From positions 1 to 18,359 of the forward strand of contig JAESTN010000074.1 of the NCBI GenBank assembly GCA_016763595.1: 18,359 bases of DNA, read 5' to 3'. Position 1 is the stretch's first letter. The number at the start of each line of letters is the position of its first letter. The position numbers and the translations under genes are program-made. Below are positions 7,091 through 13,581 of the stretch, one piece after another. The notes beneath the pieces are model-generated. The model saw nothing but the letters and a program-made list of their open reading frames with translations, did not search any database and was not told the DNA's origin. The DNA comes from Flavobacteriaceae bacterium. Lineage in GTDB: Bacteria; Bacteroidota; Bacteroidia; Flavobacteriales; Flavobacteriaceae.

Positions 7091-7807
7091 ATGGGAAGAG
7101 CATTCGAACTTAGAAAAGGACGTAAAATGAAACGCTGGTCTGCAATGGCAAAAACCTTTACCAGAATTGGCAAAGACATTGTAATGGCAATTAAAGAAGG
7201 AGGGAGTAATCCTGATTCAAATTCACGTTTAAGAGCTGTAATGCAGAATGCAAAAGCCGCAAACATGCCCAAAGAAAATGTTGAACGCGCTATCAAAAAA
7301 GCAACAGACAAAGATACTAGCAACTACAAAGAAGGGTTATTTGAAGGATATGCACCACATGGAATTGCCCTCTTAGTTGAAACCGCTACAGATAACAACA
7401 ACAGAACAGTTGCCAATATCCGATCTGCATTCAACAAGTGCAACGGGAATCTTGGAACATCAGGATCTGTGGCTTTCATGTTTGATCATACATGTACATT
7501 TACATTAAAAAAAGAAGATATTAAATCTGACTTAGAAGAATTAGAACTCGAATTGATTGATTTTGAAGTAGAAGAAGTATTTGATGATGAAGAAGGTATT
7601 ATTATCTATGCTCCTTTTGAACAATTTGGAGCCATACAATCTTTCTTTGAAGAAAATAATGTAGAAATTCTATCGTCTGGTTTTGAAAGAATTCCAACTA
7701 CAACATCTAAACTAACAGAACAACAACAAGCCGACGTTGATAAATTACTAGAGAAACTAGAAGAAGATGAAGATGTACAAAATGTGTATCATTCTATGGA
7801 AATGTAA
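7091..7807 (+). CDS. YebC/PmpR (TACO1) family protein
   Basis: A 238-aa member of the YebC/TACO1 family. It begins with the invariant N-terminus MGRAFELRKGRKMKRWSAMA and the conserved helix SNSRLRAVMQNAKAANMPKENVERAIKKA (43-71). EGYAPHGIALLVETATDNNNRT (85-106) and GNLGTSGSVAFMF (119-131) follow, then an acidic C-terminal third. Originally annotated as a DNA-binding transcription regulator, the family has more recently been tied to translation: the mitochondrial member TACO1 and bacterial YebC act at the ribosome and relieve stalling at proline-rich stretches. It is cytoplasmic. It follows the carboxylase by 46 bp on the same strand with no terminator between, and is itself followed by a strong terminator at 7829. 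The link to the carboxylase is probably positional. Family assignment is firm; the exact role here is taken from homologues. Confidence 0.93.
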   Translation: MGRAFELRKGRKMKRWSAMAKTFTRIGKDIVMAIKEGGSNPDSNSRLRAVMQNAKAANMPKENVERAIKKATDKDTSNYKEGLFEGYAPHGIALLVETATDNNNRTVANIRSAFNKCNGNLGTSGSVAFMFDHTCTFTLKKEDIKSDLEELELELIDFEVEEVFDDEEGIIIYAPFEQFGAIQSFFEENNVEILSSGFERIPTTTSKLTEQQQADVDKLLEKLEEDEDVQNVYHSMEM

Positions 7808-7828
7808 AATACGAAGAACATACAACCT

Positions 7829-7857
7829 AAAATCCAGCTTTTGAAGCTGGATTTTTT
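7829..7857. terminator. Bidirectional terminator between convergent yebC-family gene and msrA-like gene
   Basis: A perfect 12-bp stem (AAAATCCAGCTT / reverse complement, 7829-7840 and 7844-7855) with a TTG loop runs into T tracts on both strands. It ends the plus-strand transcript 22 bp after the YebC-family stop. The last base of the minus-strand msrA-like stop codon (7856-7858) abuts the stem, so one hairpin serves both transcripts. Confidence 0.85.
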
Positions 7858-8365
7858 AGTTTGTTAAATAGGCTAACTCCTCCCGATCAACATACTTAGA
7901 AAACTTTTCTAATACCAATTCTAGTTTTGGATTGATGTATCTTTTACAAAATGGCTTTTTTGGATTCTTTTTATAATAACCTAGCATCTGCTTCCTTGAA
8001 GTTTGAAAGCTATTAAAGGGCACTACTTTTGTAATAATAGCCTGATCAAATCTACTTTGCAGGTTATTTATACTGTATTTTGACGCCTCTAATTGTTCAT
8101 TAGAAAAAGCATATACCCCAGATCGATATTTCTCTCTGAATGAATGCTCAGTTGTACTTTTATGAGTATATAAATGAATTTCTATCAATGTCTCTAAAGA
8201 AATGACGGCAGTATCAAAAGTTACAATTACTGCTTCTGAAAATGACGCATCCTCTTCAAAAGAATTTACCCAACCTTGCGCTACTTTTACCACGCCATTC
8301 AAAAATTGAAAAACAGCTTCTGTACACCAATGACAACCTCCTCCAAATGCTATTTTAGTTTCCAT
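7856..8365 (-). CDS. msrA: Divergent peptide-methionine (S)-S-oxide reductase (MsrA family)
   Basis: A 169-aa cytoplasmic protein (no signal peptide) of the family that reduces methionine S-sulfoxide in proteins, using a catalytic and a resolving cysteine. The active-site start is GGGCHWCTEAVF (8-19), with Cys11 as nucleophile and Glu16 as the proton donor; Cys140 in NPKKPFCKRYINPKLE fits the resolving-Cys PYC..PKL pattern of one MsrA class. It departs from typical MsrA in several places. GCFW is GCHW, so His replaces the substrate-pocket Phe. The D-x-G-x-Q-Y-R-S segment is SFREKYRS (75-82), lacking the Asp and Gly but keeping the Tyr (Tyr80). The usual AExYHQ motif is degenerate. It may have a shifted substrate or reduced activity. 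It stands alone, with its own predicted promoter (8444-8472), and converges on the yebC-family gene. Confidence 0.8.
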   Translation of the reverse strand: METKIAFGGGCHWCTEAVFQFLNGVVKVAQGWVNSFEEDASFSEAVIVTFDTAVISLETLIEIHLYTHKSTTEHSFREKYRSGVYAFSNEQLEASKYSINNLQSRFDQAIITKVVPFNSFQTSRKQMLGYYKKNPKKPFCKRYINPKLELVLEKFSKYVDREELAYLTN

Positions 8366-8443
8366 AAAAAGTAAGTCACTAAAAATACTTAAAGCTACAT
8401 CAAACGCTCTTTGAAAAATAGCGCGTAGATATTAAGCAGTATT

Positions 8444-8472
8444 CAAATCTAAATCATGTTACAGAAATGCAA
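8444..8472 (-). promoter_or_regulatory. Predicted promoter of the msrA-like gene
   Basis: On the minus strand TTG (8472-8470), an 18-bp spacer and TAGATTTG (8451-8444, exact TANNTTTG match) would start transcription near 8438. This leaves a leader of about 70 nt before the ATG at 8365. It lies downstream of the terminator-like stem that ends the candidate small RNA, so msrA need not depend on that RNA's promoter. Confidence 0.5.
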
Positions 8473-8494
8473 TTCCCTTGTTGAAATACAACAT

Positions 8495-8602
8495 AAAAAA
8501 AAGCCGAACATACATCCAGCTTTTTTATTCAGTTACAGCCCTAAAAATTCCAATATAGTATCCCCCGATTTTTCATGACAATTTCCCAGCGGCTGTAAAC
8601 TT
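8495..8602 (-). ncRNA. Candidate ~107-nt small RNA, possibly a 6S (6S-Flavo) RNA
   Basis: The minus strand of the 351-bp gap 8366-8716 has every part of a small RNA gene. A consensus promoter (8607-8637) predicts a start at about 8600-8602. Immediately after, UUACAGCC (8598-8591) pairs perfectly with GGCUGUAA (8540-8533), and with one bulged U the stem extends to about 10 bp (A8601-U, G8600-C). It encloses 50 nt containing a second short stem (AAAAAU 8573-8568 / AUUUUU 8548-8543) and a large one-sided bulge. A terminal stem AAAAAAGC/GCUUUUUU (8526-8519 and 8504-8497), running into a tract of eight U in all (8502-8495), resembles a terminator. A long closing stem, an open central bulge and an apical stem, at this length, resemble 6S RNA. 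The name 6S-Flavo is a hypothesis; an attenuated leader of msrA is the main alternative. The rest of the gap shows nothing else clear. Confidence 0.5.
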
Positions 8603-8606
8603 GACG

Positions 8607-8637
8607 CAAACCTACAAGTAAAACCTGCATTTACAAA
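8607..8637 (-). promoter_or_regulatory. Full-consensus Bacteroidota promoter driving the candidate small RNA
   Basis: On the minus strand TTTG (8637-8634), a 19-bp spacer and TAGGTTTG (8614-8607) match both halves of the Bacteroidota housekeeping consensus exactly. It is the best promoter match I found in the window, yet no protein start lies close downstream: the next minus-strand start codon in use is msrA's at 8365, beyond a terminator-like stem. That points to an RNA product beginning near 8601. Confidence 0.6.
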
Positions 8638-8716
8638 AAAATCACCTACAACTAATATACTACATGCTGTATTTTATCGACTTAAAACTACTACATTTAC
8701 TCATTATTGAGTTTTT

Positions 8717-9982
8717 ATGAAAAAAAATATTTATAAAAGTATATTTATCGTATTCTTTGGGTTGTCAATCTTCAATTCGTATAGTCAAGAAGTACTAATT
8801 CAAAATGGTGACCAATGGAATTACTACGACAAGGGATATCTAAAAGACAATTGGTTTGAAACTTTAAATAATGAACATTGGAAAACGGGGTATTCACCTT
8901 TAGGATATGGAGATAGATTAATTACGACCTCTATAAATTATGGTAATGACCAAGATGATAAAGACATCATAAAGTACTTTTCTAAAAAAATAACAATTAC
9001 TGATGTCTCTAAATTTAAAGGATTTGAATTTAGACTACAAAGAGATGATGGTGCCATTATTTATGTAAATGGAAAGGAGCTTTACCGAGATAATATGCCT
9101 GATGGACATATTACGCATAAAACGAAATCAGTTCATGTTATTGACAAGGAAGAAGAGGCTTTGTTTTATGTGAAAATTTTTGCCTCTACTATTTTTAAAA
9201 ATGGAGACAACACCATAAGTATTCAAGTACATCAATGCAACCCCTATTCTAGCGATTGTATTTTTAGTTTAGAAGTAGTAGGTCATACAGATCCAAATAT
9301 ACTTACTGAAGTAATTAAAGAACATATTCAAGCAAAAAACACTTTAGAAACAAAAATTGATAATCTAAATTATAATTTCATTTTAAAAAACACAACAACA
9401 CAATTAGAAATTTACAAAACCTCTAATCAAAACCTTAAATTTCTATTATTTCTAGTTTGTTTTTTGTTAATCATCACTATCGTTGGTTGTTTTATTATTT
9501 ATTTTAAAAACAGAAACAATGAAGACGACTTTAAAAACATCATTCAAAAATTAAATTATGAAGTTATTGAAAATGAAAAACAAATGATTTCATTTTCTAC
9601 ACAACTCCTACATTACAGACAACACTTAAAAGAAGTAAAAGCTGATTTAAATTTCATAAAAACTGATAATAATAAAGCGCTAAACAACACCATTAAACAA
9701 ATAGATTTTATTATTGACAATAATGATGAGTGGGAACAGTTAAAATTGCATTTTGACACCGTATTTAGTGGTTTTTATGACAAGCTTCTGGCTAAATCAC
9801 CAACATTGACTGAAACAGAATTAAGACACTGTATGTTTATTAAACTACACATTCAAACAAAAGAAATAGCGAGGATTTTAAATGTTGACCCAAGATCTGT
9901 GCAAACAGCAAGATATCGCATCAAGAAAAAACTACATTTAACGGAAGAACAAGACCTCAGAAGTTTTTTAATTACTATTTAA
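8717..9982 (+). CDS. Membrane-spanning LuxR-type transcriptional regulator with periplasmic jelly-roll-like sensor
   Basis: A 421-aa one-component regulator. A signal peptide (1-23, ending NSYS|QE) is followed by a periplasmic region (about 25-235). There the order W(F/K)xGYSPLGYGD (55-66), YFSKKITITD (87-96) and FRLQRDDGAIIYVNGKELYRDNMPDG (105-130) resembles the beta-sandwich domain found beside phosphoesterase and lamin-tail domains in secreted proteins. One membrane helix (about 241-263) leads to a coiled-coil linker (about 265-335). A GerE/LuxR-type helix-turn-helix follows (about 362-408: LTETELRHCMFIKLHIQTKEIARILNVDPRSVQTARYRIKKKL), in the form usual for Bacteroidota membrane regulators. 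Those normally carry TPR or propeller sensors. It has no adjacent target gene: msrA is divergent, menE convergent. Ligand and regulon are unknown. A terminator follows at 9990. Confidence 0.8.
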   Translation: MKKNIYKSIFIVFFGLSIFNSYSQEVLIQNGDQWNYYDKGYLKDNWFETLNNEHWKTGYSPLGYGDRLITTSINYGNDQDDKDIIKYFSKKITITDVSKFKGFEFRLQRDDGAIIYVNGKELYRDNMPDGHITHKTKSVHVIDKEEEALFYVKIFASTIFKNGDNTISIQVHQCNPYSSDCIFSLEVVGHTDPNILTEVIKEHIQAKNTLETKIDNLNYNFILKNTTTQLEIYKTSNQNLKFLLFLVCFLLIITIVGCFIIYFKNRNNEDDFKNIIQKLNYEVIENEKQMISFSTQLLHYRQHLKEVKADLNFIKTDNNKALNNTIKQIDFIIDNNDEWEQLKLHFDTVFSGFYDKLLAKSPTLTETELRHCMFIKLHIQTKEIARILNVDPRSVQTARYRIKKKLHLTEEQDLRSFLITI

Positions 9983-11081
9983 AAAGAACATCCAACGTTT
10001 TATTTCGTTGGATTTTTTTTGTTTCTGTTTCAATAAATTTCGCAACAAAATAAATGGCTTTTGGCACTTCGTATTTAGAGAGATTGGCTCCTTTTCTTAA
10101 ACTAAGATTTAGTTTTTCTCTTAAAGACTTCTCGGCTTCGCTTGAAATGACATCTTCTTCAACAACAAGAACTAATTTTTCTCCTAGCACTGCATCAGTT
10201 AGCCCTGCAACAAAAAAACGCTGAGAAATCACTTGAAACAATTTCTTCTCAATCTCTTCAGGATGTAATTTTATTCCGCCAGAGTTAATTACATTATCAA
10301 AACGACCTAACCACTTGAATTCTACATCAGAGATTAACTCAACTACATCATTAGTAATAATTACACTTTCAGAAACTTTTGGTGCATTTATCACCAAGCA
10401 TCCTCTTTGATCTTGAGAAATTGAAATGTTCGGTAATACTTGGTAATGTGATTGATATTTCTGTAAAGTATTTATTGTTGGCGTACTGTGACTAAAAATA
10501 TTCAACTGATTAACTGCTATATGAGTAACCGTTTCTGTCATTCCATAAGTAGCATAAACCTCAGTCGACTGATCTTGTAATAACTTCAGTAAATCAAATG
10601 CTACTACTCCGCCTCCCACAATTAACTTATGGATGAGCTGAAGGTTCTCTAAAGAATTCCTCAATTGCAATGGAACCATTGCCGAGAAATCGTATTTTTT
10701 CCCCATTCCTTTTAAAGGGCTAGAACTTGGCTCAATTTCATCTAAATGCCATCCTAAAACAAGAGCTCTTACTAGCATCATTTTACCAGCAATATAATCT
10801 GTAGACATACACAATAACGCTGTTGTCTTTTCTGGCAAATCAAAAAACACTGCTGTTGCCAAAGCAGAATTTATCACAAACTCTTTTTTAAGTTTAATTA
10901 ATTTTGGAGTTCCTGTAGATCCAGAAGTTTTTACATGGATAATATCATCAATAGAAAACCATTCTATCAAAAATTGATGGGTTCCACTAGAAAGTGTTTT
11001 GGAATATTCTACTAATTCTTCAACAGAAGAAAAAGAGAACCCATTGAGTTTAAAATCAATATGGAATTGATTATTTTTCAT
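9975..11081 (-). CDS. menE: o-Succinylbenzoate--CoA ligase (MenE)
   Basis: Activates o-succinylbenzoate to its CoA ester with ATP, the step after MenC in menaquinone synthesis; cytoplasmic. It is a compact 368-aa member of the ANL (acyl-CoA synthetase) superfamily, the short form usual in Bacteroidota. Visible motifs are the P-loop KTSGSTGTPK (51-60), TYGMTETVTHIA (178-189), the hinge/adenosine segment GRFDNVINSGGIKLHPEEIE (259-278), and the C-terminal catalytic-lysine motif ETKKIQRNK (353-361, Lys356). Residues about 311-320 (VISSEAEKSL) are encoded by what looks like a genome-wide intergenic repeat unit. The gene overlaps the upstream CPBP gene by 11 bp. Its last 8 bp overlap the convergent regulator, so its 3' coding end also carries that gene's terminator hairpin. 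It is the last gene of the men run; menC and menA upstream support the assignment. Confidence 0.92.
   Translation of the reverse strand: MKNNQFHIDFKLNGFSFSSVEELVEYSKTLSSGTHQFLIEWFSIDDIIHVKTSGSTGTPKLIKLKKEFVINSALATAVFFDLPEKTTALLCMSTDYIAGKMMLVRALVLGWHLDEIEPSSSPLKGMGKKYDFSAMVPLQLRNSLENLQLIHKLIVGGGVVAFDLLKLLQDQSTEVYATYGMTETVTHIAVNQLNIFSHSTPTINTLQKYQSHYQVLPNISISQDQRGCLVINAPKVSESVIITNDVVELISDVEFKWLGRFDNVINSGGIKLHPEEIEKKLFQVISQRFFVAGLTDAVLGEKLVLVVEEDVISSEAEKSLREKLNLSLRKGANLSKYEVPKAIYFVAKFIETETKKIQRNKTLDVLFK
9990..10020 (+). terminator. Terminator of the membrane LuxR-type regulator, inside menE coding sequence
   Basis: An 8-bp stem ATCCAACG/CGTTGGAT (9990-9997, 10006-10013) with an 8-nt loop is followed by a run of T (10013-10020), 7 bp after the regulator's stop. 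All of it lies within the convergent menE reading frame, where it encodes the segment KKIQRNKTLDV. Confidence 0.75.
10126..10151. repeat. Flavobacterial intergenic repeat unit inserted in frame within menE
   Basis: Read on the minus strand, this 26-bp stretch begins GTCATTTCAAGCGAAGC and ends CGAGAAGTC. From memory it matches the dispersed Bacteroidota repeat of the form GTCATTTCGAGC..AGCCGAGAAATC at all but about two positions. That repeat is usually intergenic; here it is translated as VISSEAEKSL in the linker-rich C-terminal domain of MenE. Only this copy occurs in the window, so the assignment depends on recall, not on repetition seen here. Confidence 0.55.
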
Positions 11082-12015
11082 CTATCACCGGAATTTCCAC
11101 CTTACCAAACAACTTGCTTTTCCAATTTGTCCATCCATATTTCTTAGAAAAAATGAAAAGCAGTATTGGATAAAACACAAAAACACCTATAAACATTTCT
11201 GCGCCTACAGCTGGATCTGAAGTATCCACATATAAAGCATCTGTTCTAAAGACCATCCAATCTGTAGTCACTAGAAACGCAGCAATAATGTTATTAGACG
11301 CATGTAATCCTAAGGCTAATTCTGTTCCTTCATCCATTAAAGTAGTTATCCCATAAAACAGGCCTGTACCAATATAAAATACCATTAAAATGTACCCTAG
11401 TTTTTCTACTTCTGGATTCATTCCATGTAACAACCCAAAAATAACAGAAGTAATAATTAACGGAAACCATCTATTTTTAACCAAAGTTCCAAAACCTTGC
11501 ATTAAATACCCCCTAAAAATTAATTCTTCTGAACTTGTTTGAAAAGGTAAAAAAACAAAAGACACAAATACCAATGTAAAAAAAGGTACAGGTTTAAAAT
11601 TCCAAACATAATCTTCTGGAGACAAATACATGCCCACAAACATTGCAACAATAGATATAGACCCCCACAAAACAAAAGCATAAAAAACACGGCTCCAATC
11701 CAATTTCTCTCTTGATGTTACAATAGAAATAAATTTCTTTCTATGAATAAATCGAACACATAGAAACAAGGCCAACAATGCAATCATAAAAGTAAAAATC
11801 ATCAAGAATAAAAACAAACTAGAATTCATTCCTATATCCATAAAACTTGATTCTGCACCTTGCATAAACTTCTCCATATCGCCATCTACTTCAAAAAAAG
11901 CGGCTATCATTAAAGGAATACTAGCAAACTGGATTGCTACAAAAATTAATACCATGGTTAGAATGTACATCCAACTTTTATTCTTCCCTTCAAATCCTCT
12001 CTGTATAAAATCCAT
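11071..12015 (-). CDS. CPBP-family intramembrane metalloprotease (CAAX protease-like)
   Basis: A 314-aa polytopic inner-membrane protein (about seven to eight hydrophobic segments, the first at about 15-40). It carries the three motifs of the CPBP/Abi (Rce1-like) family: SSEELIFRGYL (161-171, Glu163, Glu164, Arg168), FGLLHGMNP (193-201, FxxxH with His197) and GLHASNN (236-242, HxxxN with His238 and Asn242). All the glutamate and histidine positions expected for catalysis are intact, so it is probably an active intramembrane endopeptidase. The substrate is unknown; bacterial members act in peptide maturation, bacteriocin immunity or membrane-protein processing. It starts 3 bp after menC and overlaps menE by 11 bp, so it is translationally tied to menaquinone genes. 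A direct role in that pathway is not shown. Confidence 0.87.
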   Translation of the reverse strand: MDFIQRGFEGKNKSWMYILTMVLIFVAIQFASIPLMIAAFFEVDGDMEKFMQGAESSFMDIGMNSSLFLFLMIFTFMIALLALFLCVRFIHRKKFISIVTSREKLDWSRVFYAFVLWGSISIVAMFVGMYLSPEDYVWNFKPVPFFTLVFVSFVFLPFQTSSEELIFRGYLMQGFGTLVKNRWFPLIITSVIFGLLHGMNPEVEKLGYILMVFYIGTGLFYGITTLMDEGTELALGLHASNNIIAAFLVTTDWMVFRTDALYVDTSDPAVGAEMFIGVFVFYPILLFIFSKKYGWTNWKSKLFGKVEIPVIDEK

Positions 12016-12018
12016 TCT

Positions 12019-13053
12019 CTATAAATTAAAATTCCATTTTTTGGAGTTGTTATATTTCAAACTCCCTTTGTCAATTTCTAAAGGGGCTTCAATATTATTT
12101 GTATATAAACCACCTGTTCCTAAGCCCTGTGGCATGGGGTTACCCTGTGTAAACGTCCATTGTGCAATGGCATTTAACCCTACATTACTTTCTAAGGCAG
12201 ATGTAATCCACCAGGCTATATTTTGTTTTTCTGCATTTTCTATCCACTCAGTACTTCCTTTAAAGCCTCCAATTAAACTTGGTTTTAAAATAATGTATTG
12301 CGGTTGTATTGTTTGTAGGATTTCTTCCTTTTTTGTTACAGAAAAGACACCAATTAATTCTTCATCTAACGCAATTGGCAATGGTGTTTTTTCACATAAA
12401 CGCGCCATTTCATTAAATTGCCCTTGCTTAATAGGCTGTTCGATAGAATGAATTTCTAATTCGGATAATCTTTTTAATTTATCTAAAGCATTAGCAGGGC
12501 TAAAACCTCCATTTGCATCTACACGCAACTCAATTTCTTTGGATGAAAATTCTTTTCTAATGGCCCTTAACAGCTCCATTTCTGTTTCAAAATCAATCGC
12601 ACCAATTTTCATTTTAATACATGAAAAACCTGTTGCTAATTTTTCTTTTATTTGGGATTTCATAAAAGCCTTATCTCCCATCCAAACCAATCCATTAATA
12701 GGAATTGCTTGATTTCCTTTTGTAAATTCTGATGGAAACAAGTCGAAAGGTGTTTGACTTTGTAATGATAAAAAAGCCTGCTCTAAACCAAATTGAATGC
12801 TCGGAAACTCACAAAGTTCTTTTAATAGAATCGCTGTTCCTAATTGAATATTTTCACAGGCCCATTTCAGTTTCTCTTCATAATCGGGTCTGTCATCTAC
12901 ACTCAAAGTTCTTAGTATTCCACATTCACCAATACCTTGTTTTCCGTTATCATTTATAGTGATAAACCATGTTTCTTTGGTTTTTAAAACCCCACGAGAA
13001 GTTCCACTTGGCCTTTTAAAATTGAGAATGTATTTTTGGTACGTCGCTTGCAT
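12019..13053 (-). CDS. menC: o-Succinylbenzoate synthase (MenC)
   Basis: Dehydrates SHCHC to o-succinylbenzoate in menaquinone synthesis; a cytoplasmic enolase-superfamily enzyme. With the ATG at 13053 it is 344 aa. The frame also allows a TTG one codon earlier, but the ATG start MQATYQKYILNFK is preferred. The barrel active site is visible: CIKMKIG (145-151, Lys147 and Lys149, the KxK acid/base pair), RVDANGGF (177-184, metal ligand Asp179), SIEQP (203-207, Glu205), IALDEEL (227-233, Asp230) and ILKPSLIGG (255-263, Lys257). ITSALESNVG (283-292) is the usual late motif. Superfamily members include dipeptide epimerases, but the neighbours menE and menA make MenC the clear choice. It lies 6 bp after the SRPBCC gene and 3 bp before the CPBP gene. 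Confidence 0.93.
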   Translation of the reverse strand: MQATYQKYILNFKRPSGTSRGVLKTKETWFITINDNGKQGIGECGILRTLSVDDRPDYEEKLKWACENIQLGTAILLKELCEFPSIQFGLEQAFLSLQSQTPFDLFPSEFTKGNQAIPINGLVWMGDKAFMKSQIKEKLATGFSCIKMKIGAIDFETEMELLRAIRKEFSSKEIELRVDANGGFSPANALDKLKRLSELEIHSIEQPIKQGQFNEMARLCEKTPLPIALDEELIGVFSVTKKEEILQTIQPQYIILKPSLIGGFKGSTEWIENAEKQNIAWWITSALESNVGLNAIAQWTFTQGNPMPQGLGTGGLYTNNIEAPLEIDKGSLKYNNSKKWNFNL

Positions 13054-13059
13054 CAATAT

Positions 13060-13575
13060 CTATTCCTTTTCGATATACCCCTTAAAATTATCCAAATATT
13101 TCTGATCCATATCTATAAAAAAACCTTTTAAATATGGAAACATGCAACTCATTATATAAGATTCACTTTTACAAACAACATCTTTTACAATTAAAGTAAT
13201 GCCATTTTCTTCACTAAAATTATAGTCGTCTGTTTTAAGCATATCTTCAGCATCAAAATACAGTGTTACTTTTTGATTTGGAATATAGGCCATCACTTTT
13301 TCAGTCATAATAACGGTTTGACCATTATTATCAACCGTCATTTTATACTCGCTTCCAACTATTCCTGGTTTGATATTTATCGGTTCAATAGCGATTACTT
13401 CTGGCACCCATTCTTTTATGGAATTTTGATCGTTAAAAGCAGTAAAAACTTCTGACAAAGGCTTGTTTATTTCTACACGTACTTGATATGTAGTTTCTTT
13501 AATTAATAATCCTGTAGAAAAAAAGATGATTACCAATACGGTAACAATTCCTAAAATTATTTTAATTGCTTTCAT
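13060..13575 (-). CDS. Membrane-anchored SRPBCC (START/polyketide-cyclase-like) protein
   Basis: A 171-aa protein with an N-terminal hydrophobic helix (about 5-26, IKIILGIVTVLVIIFFSTGLL) that is more likely an uncleaved anchor than a signal peptide. It is followed by a single SRPBCC fold. EVRVxINKPLSEVFTAFNDQNSIKEWVPEV-like features (here VRVEINKPLSEVF, NSIKEWVPEV, about 32-60) mark the domain start, and a C-terminal amphipathic helix (150-168) closes the hydrophobic pocket seen in the family. Such proteins bind lipids or other hydrophobic ligands; the actual ligand cannot be told. It sits between the DUF4349 lipoprotein (6 bp upstream) and menC (6 bp downstream) in the same run. An orientation with the domain in the periplasm is inferred from KxxK at the very N-terminus. 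Confidence 0.72.
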   Translation of the reverse strand: MKAIKIILGIVTVLVIIFFSTGLLIKETTYQVRVEINKPLSEVFTAFNDQNSIKEWVPEVIAIEPINIKPGIVGSEYKMTVDNNGQTVIMTEKVMAYIPNQKVTLYFDAEDMLKTDDYNFSEENGITLIVKDVVCKSESYIMSCMFPYLKGFFIDMDQKYLDNFKGYIEKE

Positions 13576-13581
13576 TTTATA

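Noticed and set aside
7816..8517. Shared GAACATACA(A/T)CC word near the terminator at 7829 and the stem at 8497
   Set aside because: The match is 11 of 12 bases in A-rich sequence with no wider similarity; probably coincidence, and not enough to call a repeat family.
8456..8578. A 40-codon plus-strand open frame starting MLQKCNSLVEIQ in the msrA/regulator gap
   Set aside because: Composition is low-complexity, it shows no recognisable family, it crosses the terminator-like stem of the candidate small RNA, and no plus-strand promoter precedes it.
11954..12451. A 165-codon plus-strand open frame antisense to the CPBP protease start and the menC end
   Set aside because: It covers two well-supported minus-strand genes with intact motifs and itself has no recognisable domain or promoter.
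13054..13056. TTG as the menC start one codon before the ATG
   Set aside because: The adjacent ATG at 13053 gives the expected N-terminus, and nothing favours TTG.
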